Notes under the pieces: model-generated
What the model saw: only the letters and a program-made list of their open reading frames with translations
Databases searched by the model: none
What the model was told of the DNA's origin: nothing
Program-made: the position numbers and the translations under genes
Part shown: one piece after another, positions 1 to 6,615 of the stretch
Layout of the letters: each line of letters starts with the position of its first letter
Position numbering within the stretch: the first letter of the stretch is position 1
Assembly: GCA_902797495.1 (NCBI GenBank)
Contig: CADBTH010000073.1
Coordinates: forward strand, 1-6,942
DNA: 6,942 nucleotides
Direction: 5' to 3'
Origin: an uncultured Ruminococcus sp.
GTDB taxonomy: Bacteria; Bacillota; Clostridia; Oscillospirales; CAG-272

Positions 1-1275
1 AATGAAGCGGACAGCGAGAGGATTGCGGGGCTTTGCAGGCTGATGGGTTACACGGCGACCGACGACCCGTCGGAAGCGAAACTGATTTTCGTCAACACCT
101 GCGCGATAAGAGAACACGCTGAGATAAGGGCGATATCGTTTATAGGCGAGTACAAACATATAAAAGACGCCGACCCCTCCGTCATCATCGGAGTAGGCGG
201 ATGCATGGTGACCCAGGAACACAGATCGGACAAGTTCAAAAACAGTATTCCATACGTAAACTTCGTCTTCGATACGGGCTCCATCCACAAGATACCGGAG
301 CTCGTACTTTCCGCTCTGAAAGGACAGAAGAGAAAGTTCTTCACGGAAAAGGATTTCAAGATCGCCGAAGGGATCCCTTCGTACAGAGAGAACGCGCATA
401 CGGCGTGGCTCTCTATTATGTATGGATGCAATAACTTCTGCTCATACTGTATAGTGCCGTACGTCAGAGGGCGCGAGAGGAGCCGCAGATCCGACGATAT
501 CCTGAAAGAAGCCAAAGAACTGATAGAAACAGGGGCAAAAGACATCACCCTTCTCGGTCAGAACGTAAACTCGTACGGAAAGGACACCGGAGAGGGCGTC
601 GACTTTGCAGACCTTATGAGAAAGATCTGCAGGATAGAGGGAGACTTCAGACTCAGATTCATGACGAGTCACCCGAAAGACGCCTCGGACAAGCTGATCG
701 AAGCTATGGCGGAGGAAGAAAAGATAGTCAAGCATTTTCATCTTCCGGTACAGTCCGGCTCCGATAAGATACTGAAAAGGATGAACAGACACTACGATAT
801 CGAAAGATATACGTCCATTATCGAAAAACTGAAGCGGTCGGTACCCGACGTCAGCATCACGTCGGACGTGATAGTCGCGTTCCCCGGCGAGACCGAGGAA
901 GACTTTCAAATGACCCTCGACCTGATAAAAGAAGTCAGATACGACGCGCTCTTCTCTTTCATATTCTCACCGCGTATCGGAACTCCCGCGGCGGAGATGG
1001 AAGATCAGATACCGAAGGAAGTGTCTCGCGAGAGATTCGCAAGACTGATGGACGTCACGAATCCTATCTCTCTCGAGAGAAACGAACGCTTCGTAGGACG
1101 AACCGTAAGAGCGCTTGCGGTAGAGGTGGGAAAGAACGACCCGAGTCAGATAACTTTCCGCTCAGACAGTCCGAGACCTATCCACGTCGCGGCGGACAAA
1201 AGCGTCATCGGACAATTCAAAAATATAAAGATCACAAAAGCAGAATCGTTCTCATTGAACGGTGAAATTGTATAA
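1..1275 (+). CDS. miaB: MiaB, tRNA (i6A37) methylthiotransferase, 5' end missing
   Basis: Radical-SAM methylthiotransferase that converts N6-isopentenyladenosine at tRNA position 37 into its 2-methylthio form; the i6A substrate is made by MiaA, which is not in this window. The frame is open to base 1, so the gene starts upstream and 424 residues are visible. The window opens on NEADSERIAG, which in the family directly follows the GCQM stretch, so the first cluster cysteine probably lies just outside. The other two N-terminal (UPF0004) cluster cysteines are in VNTCAIRE (codon 100-102) and GGCM (codon 202-204). The radical-SAM CxxxCxxC motif, CNNFCSYC, has cysteine codons at 427, 439 and 448. 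The last 60 or so residues, from about GRTVRALAVE to SLNGEIV, form a TRAM RNA-binding domain. The C-terminus is intact and the stop is TAA. It is the first visible gene of a four-gene operon. The TRAM ending and NEADSER start favour MiaB over its relatives MtaB and RimO. Confidence 0.96.
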   Translation, partial: NEADSERIAGLCRLMGYTATDDPSEAKLIFVNTCAIREHAEIRAISFIGEYKHIKDADPSVIIGVGGCMVTQEHRSDKFKNSIPYVNFVFDTGSIHKIPELVLSALKGQKRKFFTEKDFKIAEGIPSYRENAHTAWLSIMYGCNNFCSYCIVPYVRGRERSRRSDDILKEAKELIETGAKDITLLGQNVNSYGKDTGEGVDFADLMRKICRIEGDFRLRFMTSHPKDASDKLIEAMAEEEKIVKHFHLPVQSGSDKILKRMNRHYDIERYTSIIEKLKRSVPDVSITSDVIVAFPGETEEDFQMTLDLIKEVRYDALFSFIFSPRIGTPAAEMEDQIPKEVSRERFARLMDVTNPISLERNERFVGRTVRALAVEVGKNDPSQITFRSDSPRPIHVAADKSVIGQFKNIKITKAESFSLNGEIV

Positions 1276-1277
1276 CT

Positions 1278-1282
1278 GGAGA
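1278..1282 (+). promoter_or_regulatory. Shine-Dalgarno site of the YlbF-family gene
   Basis: GGAGA lies 6 bases before the ATG at 1289, in the 13-base gap after the miaB stop. It decides the start. The in-frame GTG at 1262, which would overlap the end of miaB, has no such site in front of it. Confidence 0.8.
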
Positions 1283-1288
1283 ATAATA

Positions 1289-1693
1289 ATGGAAAAGATC
1301 ATTTCAGACGAACTCACACAGGCAATTGCAAAGGTAGGAGAGCTTATAAAGCTTGATCCCAGATACAGAGAGATGACGATGTCATCCGACGCATACAACA
1401 AGGATACGGAGCTGAATTCCCTTCTCGACGAATATTCCGCTCTTCAGGCAACTCTCGCCGCTGAATATGAGAAAGAAGACTTCGATCAGGACGCAGTAAA
1501 GCCGGTGCAGAACCGCATGACGGAGATATACGAAAAGGTAACGAATTCCGCGTCTTACGTCAGATTCAAGGAAGCGTCGGACGCGTACGCGAAGCTTACG
1601 AACGCAGTATATGAAGAGCTCGAGTACGCAGTAACCGGTCAGAGACGGACCGAATGCACTCACGACTGCTCGACCTGCCACGGCTGCGACTGA
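1289..1693 (+). CDS. YlbF/YmcA-family protein with cysteine-rich tail
   Basis: A 134-residue, highly charged and predicted all-helical protein of the YlbF/YmcA (Com_YlbF, DUF964) family. In B. subtilis, YlbF, YmcA and YaaT form an Fe-S-containing complex that works with RNase Y in mRNA maturation and affects competence, sporulation and biofilm formation. That role is family knowledge and is only inferred here. Visible features are the helical core, with LDPRYREM near residues 22-29 and a repeated A/L/E heptad-like pattern, and a C-terminal tail with Cys at 123, 127, 130 and 133 and His at 125 and 131, a plausible metal or Fe-S ligand set. Its position between miaB and mutS matches that of ymcA in B. 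subtilis, but the sequence alone does not decide between ylbF and ymcA orthology, so no symbol is given. The ATG at 1289 is chosen for its Shine-Dalgarno site. Confidence 0.88.
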   Translation: MEKIISDELTQAIAKVGELIKLDPRYREMTMSSDAYNKDTELNSLLDEYSALQATLAAEYEKEDFDQDAVKPVQNRMTEIYEKVTNSASYVRFKEASDAYAKLTNAVYEELEYAVTGQRRTECTHDCSTCHGCD

Positions 1694-1703
1694 TATGACT
1701 GCA

Positions 1704-1722
1704 AACGCGGATATGCCGCGTT
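1704..1722 (+). promoter_or_regulatory. Perfect 7-bp hairpin in the leader of mutS
   Basis: AACGCGG (1704-1710) and CCGCGTT (1716-1722) are exact inverted repeats around a 5-base loop, ATATG. The hairpin ends 17 bases before the mutS Shine-Dalgarno site. No T-run follows, so it is not an intrinsic terminator. It could be an mRNA-stabilising or processing structure between the YlbF-family gene and mutS. The function is unknown, and a chance occurrence in a 56-base gap is possible. Confidence 0.45.
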
Positions 1723-1739
1723 GAAATGCAAATTACAAC

Positions 1740-1744
1740 GGAGG
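1740..1744 (+). promoter_or_regulatory. Shine-Dalgarno site of mutS
   Basis: GGAGG is placed 5 bases before the ATG at 1750. This settles the start against the in-frame ATG at 1726, which follows the hairpin directly and has no purine-rich site. Confidence 0.88.
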
Positions 1745-1749
1745 TAAAT

Positions 1750-4350
1750 ATGGGTTACACTCCAATGATGGAACAGTACTTCGAGATAAAGCGTCAGTAT
1801 GAAGGTCACCTTCTCTTTTACAGACTCGGCGACTTCTACGAGATGTTTTTCGAGGACGCTCAGACTGCTTCAAGAGAGCTCGATCTGACTCTTACCGGAC
1901 GAGACTGCGGAGAGGGCAACAGAGCGCCGATGTGCGGAGTGCCTTATCATTCCGTCGATACTTACATAGGAAAACTGATCCAAAAGGGATATAAGATAGC
2001 GATCTGCGAGCAGACTGAAGACCCCGCTCTCGCAAAAGGACTGGTAAAGCGCGAGGTCATCAGAGTTATAACGCCGGGTACGCTTATCGAGACTTCTCTT
2101 CTGAACGAAAAGCAGAACAATTACCTCGCCGCACTCTATATTTCCGACGGGCAATGCGGTATCTGTTTTACGGACATATCCACTGCGGAAGTACACGCTA
2201 CGGACACACTTTCCGGAGACGTTTCCGATTTTGCCGTGAACGAGATGTCGACCTACCGCCCTTCGGAAGTTATATGCAACTGCGAACTCAAAGACTACCC
2301 TAAGATCGTTTCTTTTCTTTCCGAAAAGCTCGGCATTACAAATTGTGAGGCTTCGCCCGAGCGTTTTGCGGTAGCTGACGCGCTCAAGCGCGCGAAAGAT
2401 CAGTTCGGAGACACCGGATATGAGGAAACTCATTCCGTAGCGCTCGTCGCCTGCGGAGCGGCTCTTTCCTATATCAAAGAAACTCAGAAGATCGATATCT
2501 CCTACATAAAGAGTCTTGACATTTATGAGAACAGGCAGTTCCTCGAAATGGATATCTCGACGAGAAGAAATCTCGAGCTCTGCGAGACGATGCTGACTAA
2601 AGAAAAACGTGGTTCCCTGCTTTGGGTGCTTGACAAGACCAACACGGCTATGGGCGCAAGACTTCTCAGATACACTATCGAGCATCCTCTCACAAACGTC
2701 GCTAAGATCACGCGCCGTCAGAGAGCGGTCGGTGAGATCGCGTCCAATTTCGTGCTCAGAGAGGAGCTCCGCGAAAAGCTCTCTCAGGTGCTCGATCTCG
2801 AACGTCTCATGACGAAGATAACTTACGGCACCGCCGGAGCACGTGAGCTTCGGGCAGTCGCGCAGACGCTGAAAGTGCTTCCCGACATCAAGAAGATGCT
2901 CGATCCTCTCGAATCGGAAGAGCTATGCTCTATCTTCAAGGATATCGACGAGCTTGGCGACATCTACAAGATGATCGACGACGCTATAATCGAGACTCCT
3001 CCCTTCCAGGTCAAAGAGGGCGGCATCATCAAGGACGGATTCAATTCCGACGTCGACGAGCTGAGAAGCATCATGAACAACGCATCTTCGTTCATCAAGA
3101 AGATCGAATCGGACGAGCGCGAAAAGACGGGCATCAAGAATCTTCGTATCGGAAACAACAGAGTCTTCGGATACTATATCGAGGTCACGAAGTCGTATCA
3201 GGATCTCGTCCCCGAAGAATATATCAGAAAACAAACTCTCGCAAACTGCGAAAGATATATAACTAAAGAACTCAAGAATACCGAGGCTACGATCCTCGGC
3301 GCGTCTGACAAGGTTAAGGCGCTCGAATACGAGATCTTCTGCGGGATCAGAGACGAGGTCTCGAATTCTTCGCTCAGGATCAGAAAGAGCGCGGCGGCGC
3401 TCTCCGAGCTCGACGTTTACGTCAGCCTTGCGGAAGCGGCGACACAGAACGGATACGTCTGCCCCGAAGTCGATTACAGCACAGATCTTGTCATCAAAGA
3501 CGGAAGGCATCCCGTAGTCGAAAAGTTCGTCAAGGATTCGTATTTTGTTCCGAACGACGCAGAGCTGAACACGACCGACAAACGGCTCATGCTTATAACC
3601 GGCCCGAATATGGCGGGTAAATCGACTTACATGAGACAGACCGCGCTTATAATTCTTATGGCGCAGATCGGCTCTTTCGTTCCCGCATCGTCGGCGAGGA
3701 TAGGCGTTGCGGACAAGCTCTTTACGAGAGTCGGCGCGTCAGACGACCTCGCCTCCGGCACCTCCACCTTTATGCTTGAAATGAAGGAAGTCGCCGCGAT
3801 AGTCAAGAACGCAACTATTCAGAGCTTTATTATCTACGACGAGATCGGAAGAGGAACGAGTACTTACGACGGCATGAGCATTGCGCGGGCGGTCGTCGAA
3901 TACACGGCGGGCAAAAAGCTCGGCGCGCGCACGATGTTCGCTACCCACTATCATGAGCTCACTTCCCTTGAAGACGAGATCGAAGGCGTAGTAAACTACA
4001 ACGTAGCTGTCAAGCGCAGGGGAGACGATCTGACATTCCTGAGAAAGATCGTCAAAGGCCCCGTCGACGAGAGCTACGGCATCCAGGTCGCAAAGCTCGC
4101 AGGGATACCCTCATCGATAGTTAAACGCGCGAAAGAGATACTTGAAGGACTTGAGGACGGCGGCATAGCAAAACCGGCTCCACGTCACTCGGAATACCGC
4201 GAGGAGCCGCAGACGGATTTTAATCTGAGCCTTCTCGATATAGCGAAAGACGACGTCTGTGAAAAGATCAGGCAGACGGATATAAACACGCTGACCCCTA
4301 TTGAAGCGATGAATCTGATCTTTGAATGGAAGAAATCGCTCTCAGACTGA
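1750..4350 (+). CDS. mutS: MutS, DNA mismatch recognition ATPase
   Basis: An 866-residue protein, close to the usual 850-870, that binds base mismatches and small loops in newly replicated DNA as a dimer and recruits MutL. The N-terminal mismatch-reading motif is seen as GDFYEMF, with the wedge Phe at residue 29 and Glu at 31. Connector, lever and clamp regions follow to about residue 540. The ABC-type ATPase domain has the Walker A GPNMAGKST at 618-626, the Walker B aspartate and glutamate at 697-698 (IYDEIGRGTST) and the conserved histidine of ATHYHEL at 733. The C-terminus ends in the typical LTPIEAMNLIFEWK helix region. NLSLL at 825-829 sits where many MutS proteins have a beta-clamp binding peptide of the QLSLF type, but it lacks the leading Gln. 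No frameshift or missing catalytic residue is seen. mutL follows after 16 bases, so the two are almost certainly co-transcribed. Confidence 0.98.
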   Translation: MGYTPMMEQYFEIKRQYEGHLLFYRLGDFYEMFFEDAQTASRELDLTLTGRDCGEGNRAPMCGVPYHSVDTYIGKLIQKGYKIAICEQTEDPALAKGLVKREVIRVITPGTLIETSLLNEKQNNYLAALYISDGQCGICFTDISTAEVHATDTLSGDVSDFAVNEMSTYRPSEVICNCELKDYPKIVSFLSEKLGITNCEASPERFAVADALKRAKDQFGDTGYEETHSVALVACGAALSYIKETQKIDISYIKSLDIYENRQFLEMDISTRRNLELCETMLTKEKRGSLLWVLDKTNTAMGARLLRYTIEHPLTNVAKITRRQRAVGEIASNFVLREELREKLSQVLDLERLMTKITYGTAGARELRAVAQTLKVLPDIKKMLDPLESEELCSIFKDIDELGDIYKMIDDAIIETPPFQVKEGGIIKDGFNSDVDELRSIMNNASSFIKKIESDEREKTGIKNLRIGNNRVFGYYIEVTKSYQDLVPEEYIRKQTLANCERYITKELKNTEATILGASDKVKALEYEIFCGIRDEVSNSSLRIRKSAAALSELDVYVSLAEAATQNGYVCPEVDYSTDLVIKDGRHPVVEKFVKDSYFVPNDAELNTTDKRLMLITGPNMAGKSTYMRQTALIILMAQIGSFVPASSARIGVADKLFTRVGASDDLASGTSTFMLEMKEVAAIVKNATIQSFIIYDEIGRGTSTYDGMSIARAVVEYTAGKKLGARTMFATHYHELTSLEDEIEGVVNYNVAVKRRGDDLTFLRKIVKGPVDESYGIQVAKLAGIPSSIVKRAKEILEGLEDGGIAKPAPRHSEYREEPQTDFNLSLLDIAKDDVCEKIRQTDINTLTPIEAMNLIFEWKKSLSD

Positions 4351-4352
4351 AG

Positions 4353-4359
4353 AAAGGAG
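4353..4359 (+). promoter_or_regulatory. Shine-Dalgarno site of mutL
   Basis: AAAGGAG lies 7 bases before the GTG at 4367, in the 16-base gap after the mutS stop. It supports GTG over the in-frame ATG at 4322, which lies inside mutS and would add 15 residues with no likeness to MutL. Confidence 0.88.
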
Positions 4360-4366
4360 AAATACC

Positions 4367-6295
4367 GTGGGAAAGATCAACGTACTCGGTTTTGACGTTG
4401 CGAATCTAATCGCCGCAGGAGAGGTAGTGGACAGACCCGCTTCCATCGTCAAGGAACTGCTCGAAAACGCCGTTGACTCGGGAGCTGACGAAATAACCGT
4501 CGAGATCAAAAACGGCGGTATTTCTCATATCAGAGTCTCCGACAACGGATGCGGTATAGATCAGGACGATCTTCCGGTCGCCGTGTTGAGACACGCTACG
4601 AGCAAAATAAAAGATGCCGACGACCTCGGAAAGATATCCACGCTCGGATTCAGAGGCGAAGCGCTCGCCGCTATCGCCGCCGTGACCAAGCTGAAAATAT
4701 ATTCGCGCCCCCGCGGCGTCAGCGACGGCTCTCTTCTGATATGCGAGGGAGGAGAGATCGTCGAACTCTGCGACGCCGGTTGTTCCGAGGGAACTACGGT
4801 CATTGCCGACGAACTCTTTTATAACGTGCCCGCCCGCAGAAAGTTTTTGAAGCGAGACGCCACGGAATGCGCCAAGATCACGGAGATCATGGAAAAGGTG
4901 GCGCTCTCCGTACCGGATATTTCGGTCAAATACGTTTCGGACGGCGAGCTGAGATTCATGACGCAGGGAGACGGAGACCTCAAAAACGCGATCTACAGCG
5001 TTTACGGGAAACGAATCGCAAGCAGCCTTGTAAAAGTCGCAAGACAGGAAAACGGAGTCACCGTCAACGGCTACGTCTCTTCCCCCGATCTCACGTTTTC
5101 AAAAAGATCTCAGGAGGTATTCTACGTAAACGGAAGATATATAAGAAGTCCTCTTCTTATGTCCGCGCTTGAACGCGCATACGTTTCAAAGATACCGGAG
5201 GACAAGTTTCCGCTTTGCGTCCTCAATATAGGTATCTCAACGGAAGCAGTAGACGTGAACGTTCATCCGACGAAGCTTGAAGTGAAATTCTCAAACGAAC
5301 GTATCGTAGCGGAAGCTCTGCACTATGCAGTTCTGACCGCCTTGAACACAACGGACGTCAGACCGGAGCTCTCATACGGAAAAGTATACGGCGGAAACGA
5401 CGGTCTTCCCGACAAACAGACTGTAAGCAGAGTTTTAAACGCGTTCGCGCCTCTCGAAAGATCGAAGGCTGACGCTGAAAAACAAATAGAGATCGAAGGC
5501 GCAAGAGGTCAGCGCAATACTTCAGCCCCTTCGGTTGCCCCGTCGGCGTTCAATAAGCCGTCCGGCGTTTCATCTATCCTTGCGGGTTACGATATCCCCA
5601 TAGTCCCGAAATCTGACGATAATAAAAAAACACCCGACGCCTCTCCAAAGATGTCTCTGGTATCGGACGAAAAAGAAAAGAATTTTATCATTCCCGAATA
5701 CAGGATCATAGGCGAGGCTTACGACTGCTACGTTATCGTGGAACTTGAAGACAGACTTCTTATAATTGATAAACACGCGGCTCACGAAAGGATCATTTTC
5801 GAAGAGCTCTGCGAAAGAAGAAAGAATAAAGTCAAAGAGGCGCAGACTCTTCTCGTCCCCGTTGAGATATATCTGTCCGAAGAAGATATTCTCTCTCTTA
5901 TAGAATACAGAGATGATATCGAAAGTATCGGCTTCGGGTTTGAGATCGACAATGCCGCAAAAAAAGTCAGCGTCGGCAGGATCCCTTCCGAGATCGGTAC
6001 CGAGGGTACGGAAGACACGTTCTGCGCTATGCTGACCCGCCTGTCCGAAGGAAAAGGAACGGTCGAGAGCACCGAATCGGAGTTTTTTGAAAAAGCTCTG
6101 TACCAGGCTTCTTGCAAAGCGGCCATCAAGGGAGGCAGGCGTTACGGTATTGAACATATAAAGTGGATCTGCGACAGAATACTTAAAGACCCGGGAGACG
6201 ACGGGACCGTTATCAAGACCTGTCCTCACGGCAGACCTATCGCTTTCGAGATAAAAAAGACTTCCATAGAACGCCAGTTCCTCCGTCTTGAGTAG
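4367..6295 (+). CDS. mutL: MutL, mismatch repair ATPase/endonuclease
   Basis: A 642-residue protein starting at GTG that couples MutS to strand incision in mismatch repair. The N-terminal GHKL ATPase domain has KELLENAVDSG with the catalytic Glu at 30 and metal-binding Asn at 34, DNGCGI at 59-64 and TLGFRGEAL at 92-100. A low-complexity, charged and Ser/Pro/Ala-rich linker spans roughly residues 345-440. The C-terminal domain has the endonuclease metal motif in the form DKHAAHERIIFE (468-479; the family pattern is DQHAxxExxxxE, with Lys replacing Gln), the cysteine of SCKAAIK at 583 and CPHGRP at 619-624. This is the nicking type of MutL found in bacteria that lack MutH and Dam methylation. 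QTLLVP at 493-498 matches the place and shape of the beta-clamp contact QEMIVP of B. subtilis MutL. It is the last gene of the operon. No GC-rich terminator is visible directly after its TAG stop, so transcripts may continue into the leader downstream. Confidence 0.97.
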   Translation: MGKINVLGFDVANLIAAGEVVDRPASIVKELLENAVDSGADEITVEIKNGGISHIRVSDNGCGIDQDDLPVAVLRHATSKIKDADDLGKISTLGFRGEALAAIAAVTKLKIYSRPRGVSDGSLLICEGGEIVELCDAGCSEGTTVIADELFYNVPARRKFLKRDATECAKITEIMEKVALSVPDISVKYVSDGELRFMTQGDGDLKNAIYSVYGKRIASSLVKVARQENGVTVNGYVSSPDLTFSKRSQEVFYVNGRYIRSPLLMSALERAYVSKIPEDKFPLCVLNIGISTEAVDVNVHPTKLEVKFSNERIVAEALHYAVLTALNTTDVRPELSYGKVYGGNDGLPDKQTVSRVLNAFAPLERSKADAEKQIEIEGARGQRNTSAPSVAPSAFNKPSGVSSILAGYDIPIVPKSDDNKKTPDASPKMSLVSDEKEKNFIIPEYRIIGEAYDCYVIVELEDRLLIIDKHAAHERIIFEELCERRKNKVKEAQTLLVPVEIYLSEEDILSLIEYRDDIESIGFGFEIDNAAKKVSVGRIPSEIGTEGTEDTFCAMLTRLSEGKGTVESTESEFFEKALYQASCKAAIKGGRRYGIEHIKWICDRILKDPGDDGTVIKTCPHGRPIAFEIKKTSIERQFLRLE

Positions 6296-6386
6296 TCAAT
6301 TTTACTACAAATACACTATTTTTGACGAATTCATTTATGTTTTTTATCAATTTTCGTTTTTTATTTATAAAAATTAAATCAAACTA
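6296..6386 (+). other. AT-rich intergenic tract after mutL
   Basis: This stretch is sharply more AT-rich than the genes on both sides and has runs of T and A. I see no gene and no GC-rich terminator for mutL in it. TTTTTAT (6358-6364) and ATAAAAA (6367-6373) form an AT-only palindrome with a 2-base centre, too weak for a convincing terminator. The A/T tracts just upstream of the -35 box at 6387 could serve as an UP element contacting RNA polymerase alpha subunits. Confidence 0.5.
6322..6350 (+). promoter_or_regulatory. Possible weaker upstream promoter
   Basis: TTGACG (6322-6327) and TATCAA (6345-6350) are 17 bases apart. The -35 matches at 5 of 6 bases but the -10 at only 4 of 6. In such AT-rich DNA a chance match is quite likely. 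If real, it would form a tandem pair with the stronger promoter 65 bases downstream. Confidence 0.25.
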
Positions 6387-6415
6387 TTGACATTAACATT
6401 TTAATATGATAGAAT
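6387..6415 (+). promoter_or_regulatory. Strong sigma-A type promoter
   Basis: A perfect -35 box, TTGACA (6387-6392), lies 17 bases before the -10 box TAGAAT (6410-6415), a 5 of 6 match. The -10 is preceded by TGA (6407-6409), an extended -10 element. Transcription should start near 6421-6423. It is the only good promoter in view for the 27-codon ORF and the LeuA-like gene; no promoter fits between the terminator and that gene. Confidence 0.85.
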
Positions 6416-6431
6416 CTCAGCAGAAAACATG

Positions 6432-6437
6432 AGAGGA
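6432..6437 (+). promoter_or_regulatory. Shine-Dalgarno site of the 27-codon ORF
   Basis: AGAGGA lies 10 bases before the ATG at 6448, slightly long but usable spacing. It starts about 10 bases into the predicted transcript. Bases 6429-6435 are exactly complementary to CTCTCAT at 6541-6547, just after the ORF, so the site could in principle be masked. Confidence 0.6.
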
Positions 6438-6447
6438 AAATATTAAG

Positions 6448-6531
6448 ATGAAAAAATTCATCGTAATAGTACTTCTAATTGTCGCTGCGATTCAGATTAT
6501 TAAAGCAAGATCTGTAGACAGTGCTTTTTGA
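6448..6531 (+). CDS. 27-residue hydrophobic peptide, possible Ile/Val/Leu leader peptide
   Basis: A short ORF (ATG to TGA) directly downstream of the strong promoter, with its own Shine-Dalgarno site. It begins MKKF, continues with eight branched-chain residues in a row at positions 5-12 (IVIVLLIV), then AAIQIIK and a polar end. In all, 12 of 27 residues are Ile, Val or Leu. Two readings are possible. It may be a leader peptide that senses branched-chain aminoacyl-tRNA supply, comparable in idea to leuL and ilvL of enterobacteria, because a terminator and a LeuA-like gene follow. Or it may be a small membrane peptide: a hydrophobic core of about 15 residues (4-18) flanked by lysines is typical of a short transmembrane segment. 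I recognise no homologue. The promoter and ribosome site make translation likely; the role is open. Confidence 0.55.
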   Translation: MKKFIVIVLLIVAAIQIIKARSVDSAF

Positions 6532-6540
6532 CGTGCTCAA

Positions 6541-6571
6541 CTCTCATTCTTTTTCGGGAAGAATATAAGAG
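6541..6571 (+). promoter_or_regulatory. Hairpin between the small ORF and the terminator
   Basis: ATTCTT (6546-6551) pairs with AAGAAT (6559-6564) around a 7-base loop, and CTCT (6541-6544) pairs with AGAG (6568-6571) across a small internal loop, giving 10 base pairs. It begins 10 bases after the stop codon of the small ORF and ends 3 bases before the terminator stem. It could act as a pause or competing structure in attenuation. The stem is AU-rich and only moderately stable, and it was found by eye. Confidence 0.45.
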
Positions 6572-6574
6572 TCT

Positions 6575-6610
6575 GGCTTGCGGCGCTGTCGTCGCAAGCC
6601 TAATTTTTTT
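6575..6610 (+). terminator. Intrinsic terminator upstream of the LeuA-like gene
   Basis: GGCTTGCG (6575-6582) and CGCAAGCC (6593-6600) pair perfectly. Three more inner pairs (one of them G-U) close a CTGT tetraloop at 6586-6589, giving an 11-bp stem. TAA and seven T residues (6604-6610) follow. On the minus strand no T-run follows the stem, so it acts only on plus-strand transcripts. It sits 11 bases before the start codon of the next gene and touches its Shine-Dalgarno site, which points to attenuation rather than simple end-of-gene termination. Confidence 0.88.
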
Positions 6611-6615
6611 AGGAG
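6611..6615 (+). promoter_or_regulatory. Shine-Dalgarno site abutting the terminator T-run
   Basis: AGGAG lies 6 bases before the ATG at 6622 and starts right after the last T of the terminator. CCTAA (6599-6603) and TTAGG (6609-6613) are complementary across five T residues, so a small hairpin could cover this site when the terminator stem is not formed. That hairpin is weak and speculative; the ribosome site itself is clear. Confidence 0.82.

Noticed and set aside
1262..1288. Upstream GTG start for the YlbF-family gene
   Set aside because: It overlaps the end of miaB and has no Shine-Dalgarno site, while the ATG at 1289 has GGAGA at 6 bases.
1726..1749. Upstream ATG start for mutS
   Set aside because: It directly follows a hairpin, lacks a ribosome site and adds residues unlike the family; the ATG at 1750 follows GGAGG.
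1870..2685. Open frame of 271 codons on the minus strand inside mutS
   Set aside because: It lies fully antisense to the conserved mutS coding sequence, has no recognisable domain and arises from codon bias. The same applies to the other long antisense frames, for example 442-909, 2923-3510 and 5570-6229.
4322..4366. ATG start for mutL inside mutS
   Set aside because: The extra 15 residues are out-of-frame mutS sequence with no MutL likeness; the GTG at 4367 follows AAAGGAG.
6358..6373. AT-only palindrome as a terminator for mutL
   Set aside because: The stem has no G-C pair and a 2-base centre, and its T-run precedes the stem rather than following it on the plus strand. Promoter-proximal A/T tract is the simpler reading.
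6521..6537. Direct repeat GTGCT at 6521-6525 and 6533-6537
   Set aside because: Five bases repeated once is expected by chance, and no further copies occur nearby.
6528..6569. Internal promoter for the LeuA-like gene (TTGACG, TATAAG)
   Set aside because: The two boxes are about 30 bases apart, too far for a sigma-A promoter, and transcripts would still meet the terminator.
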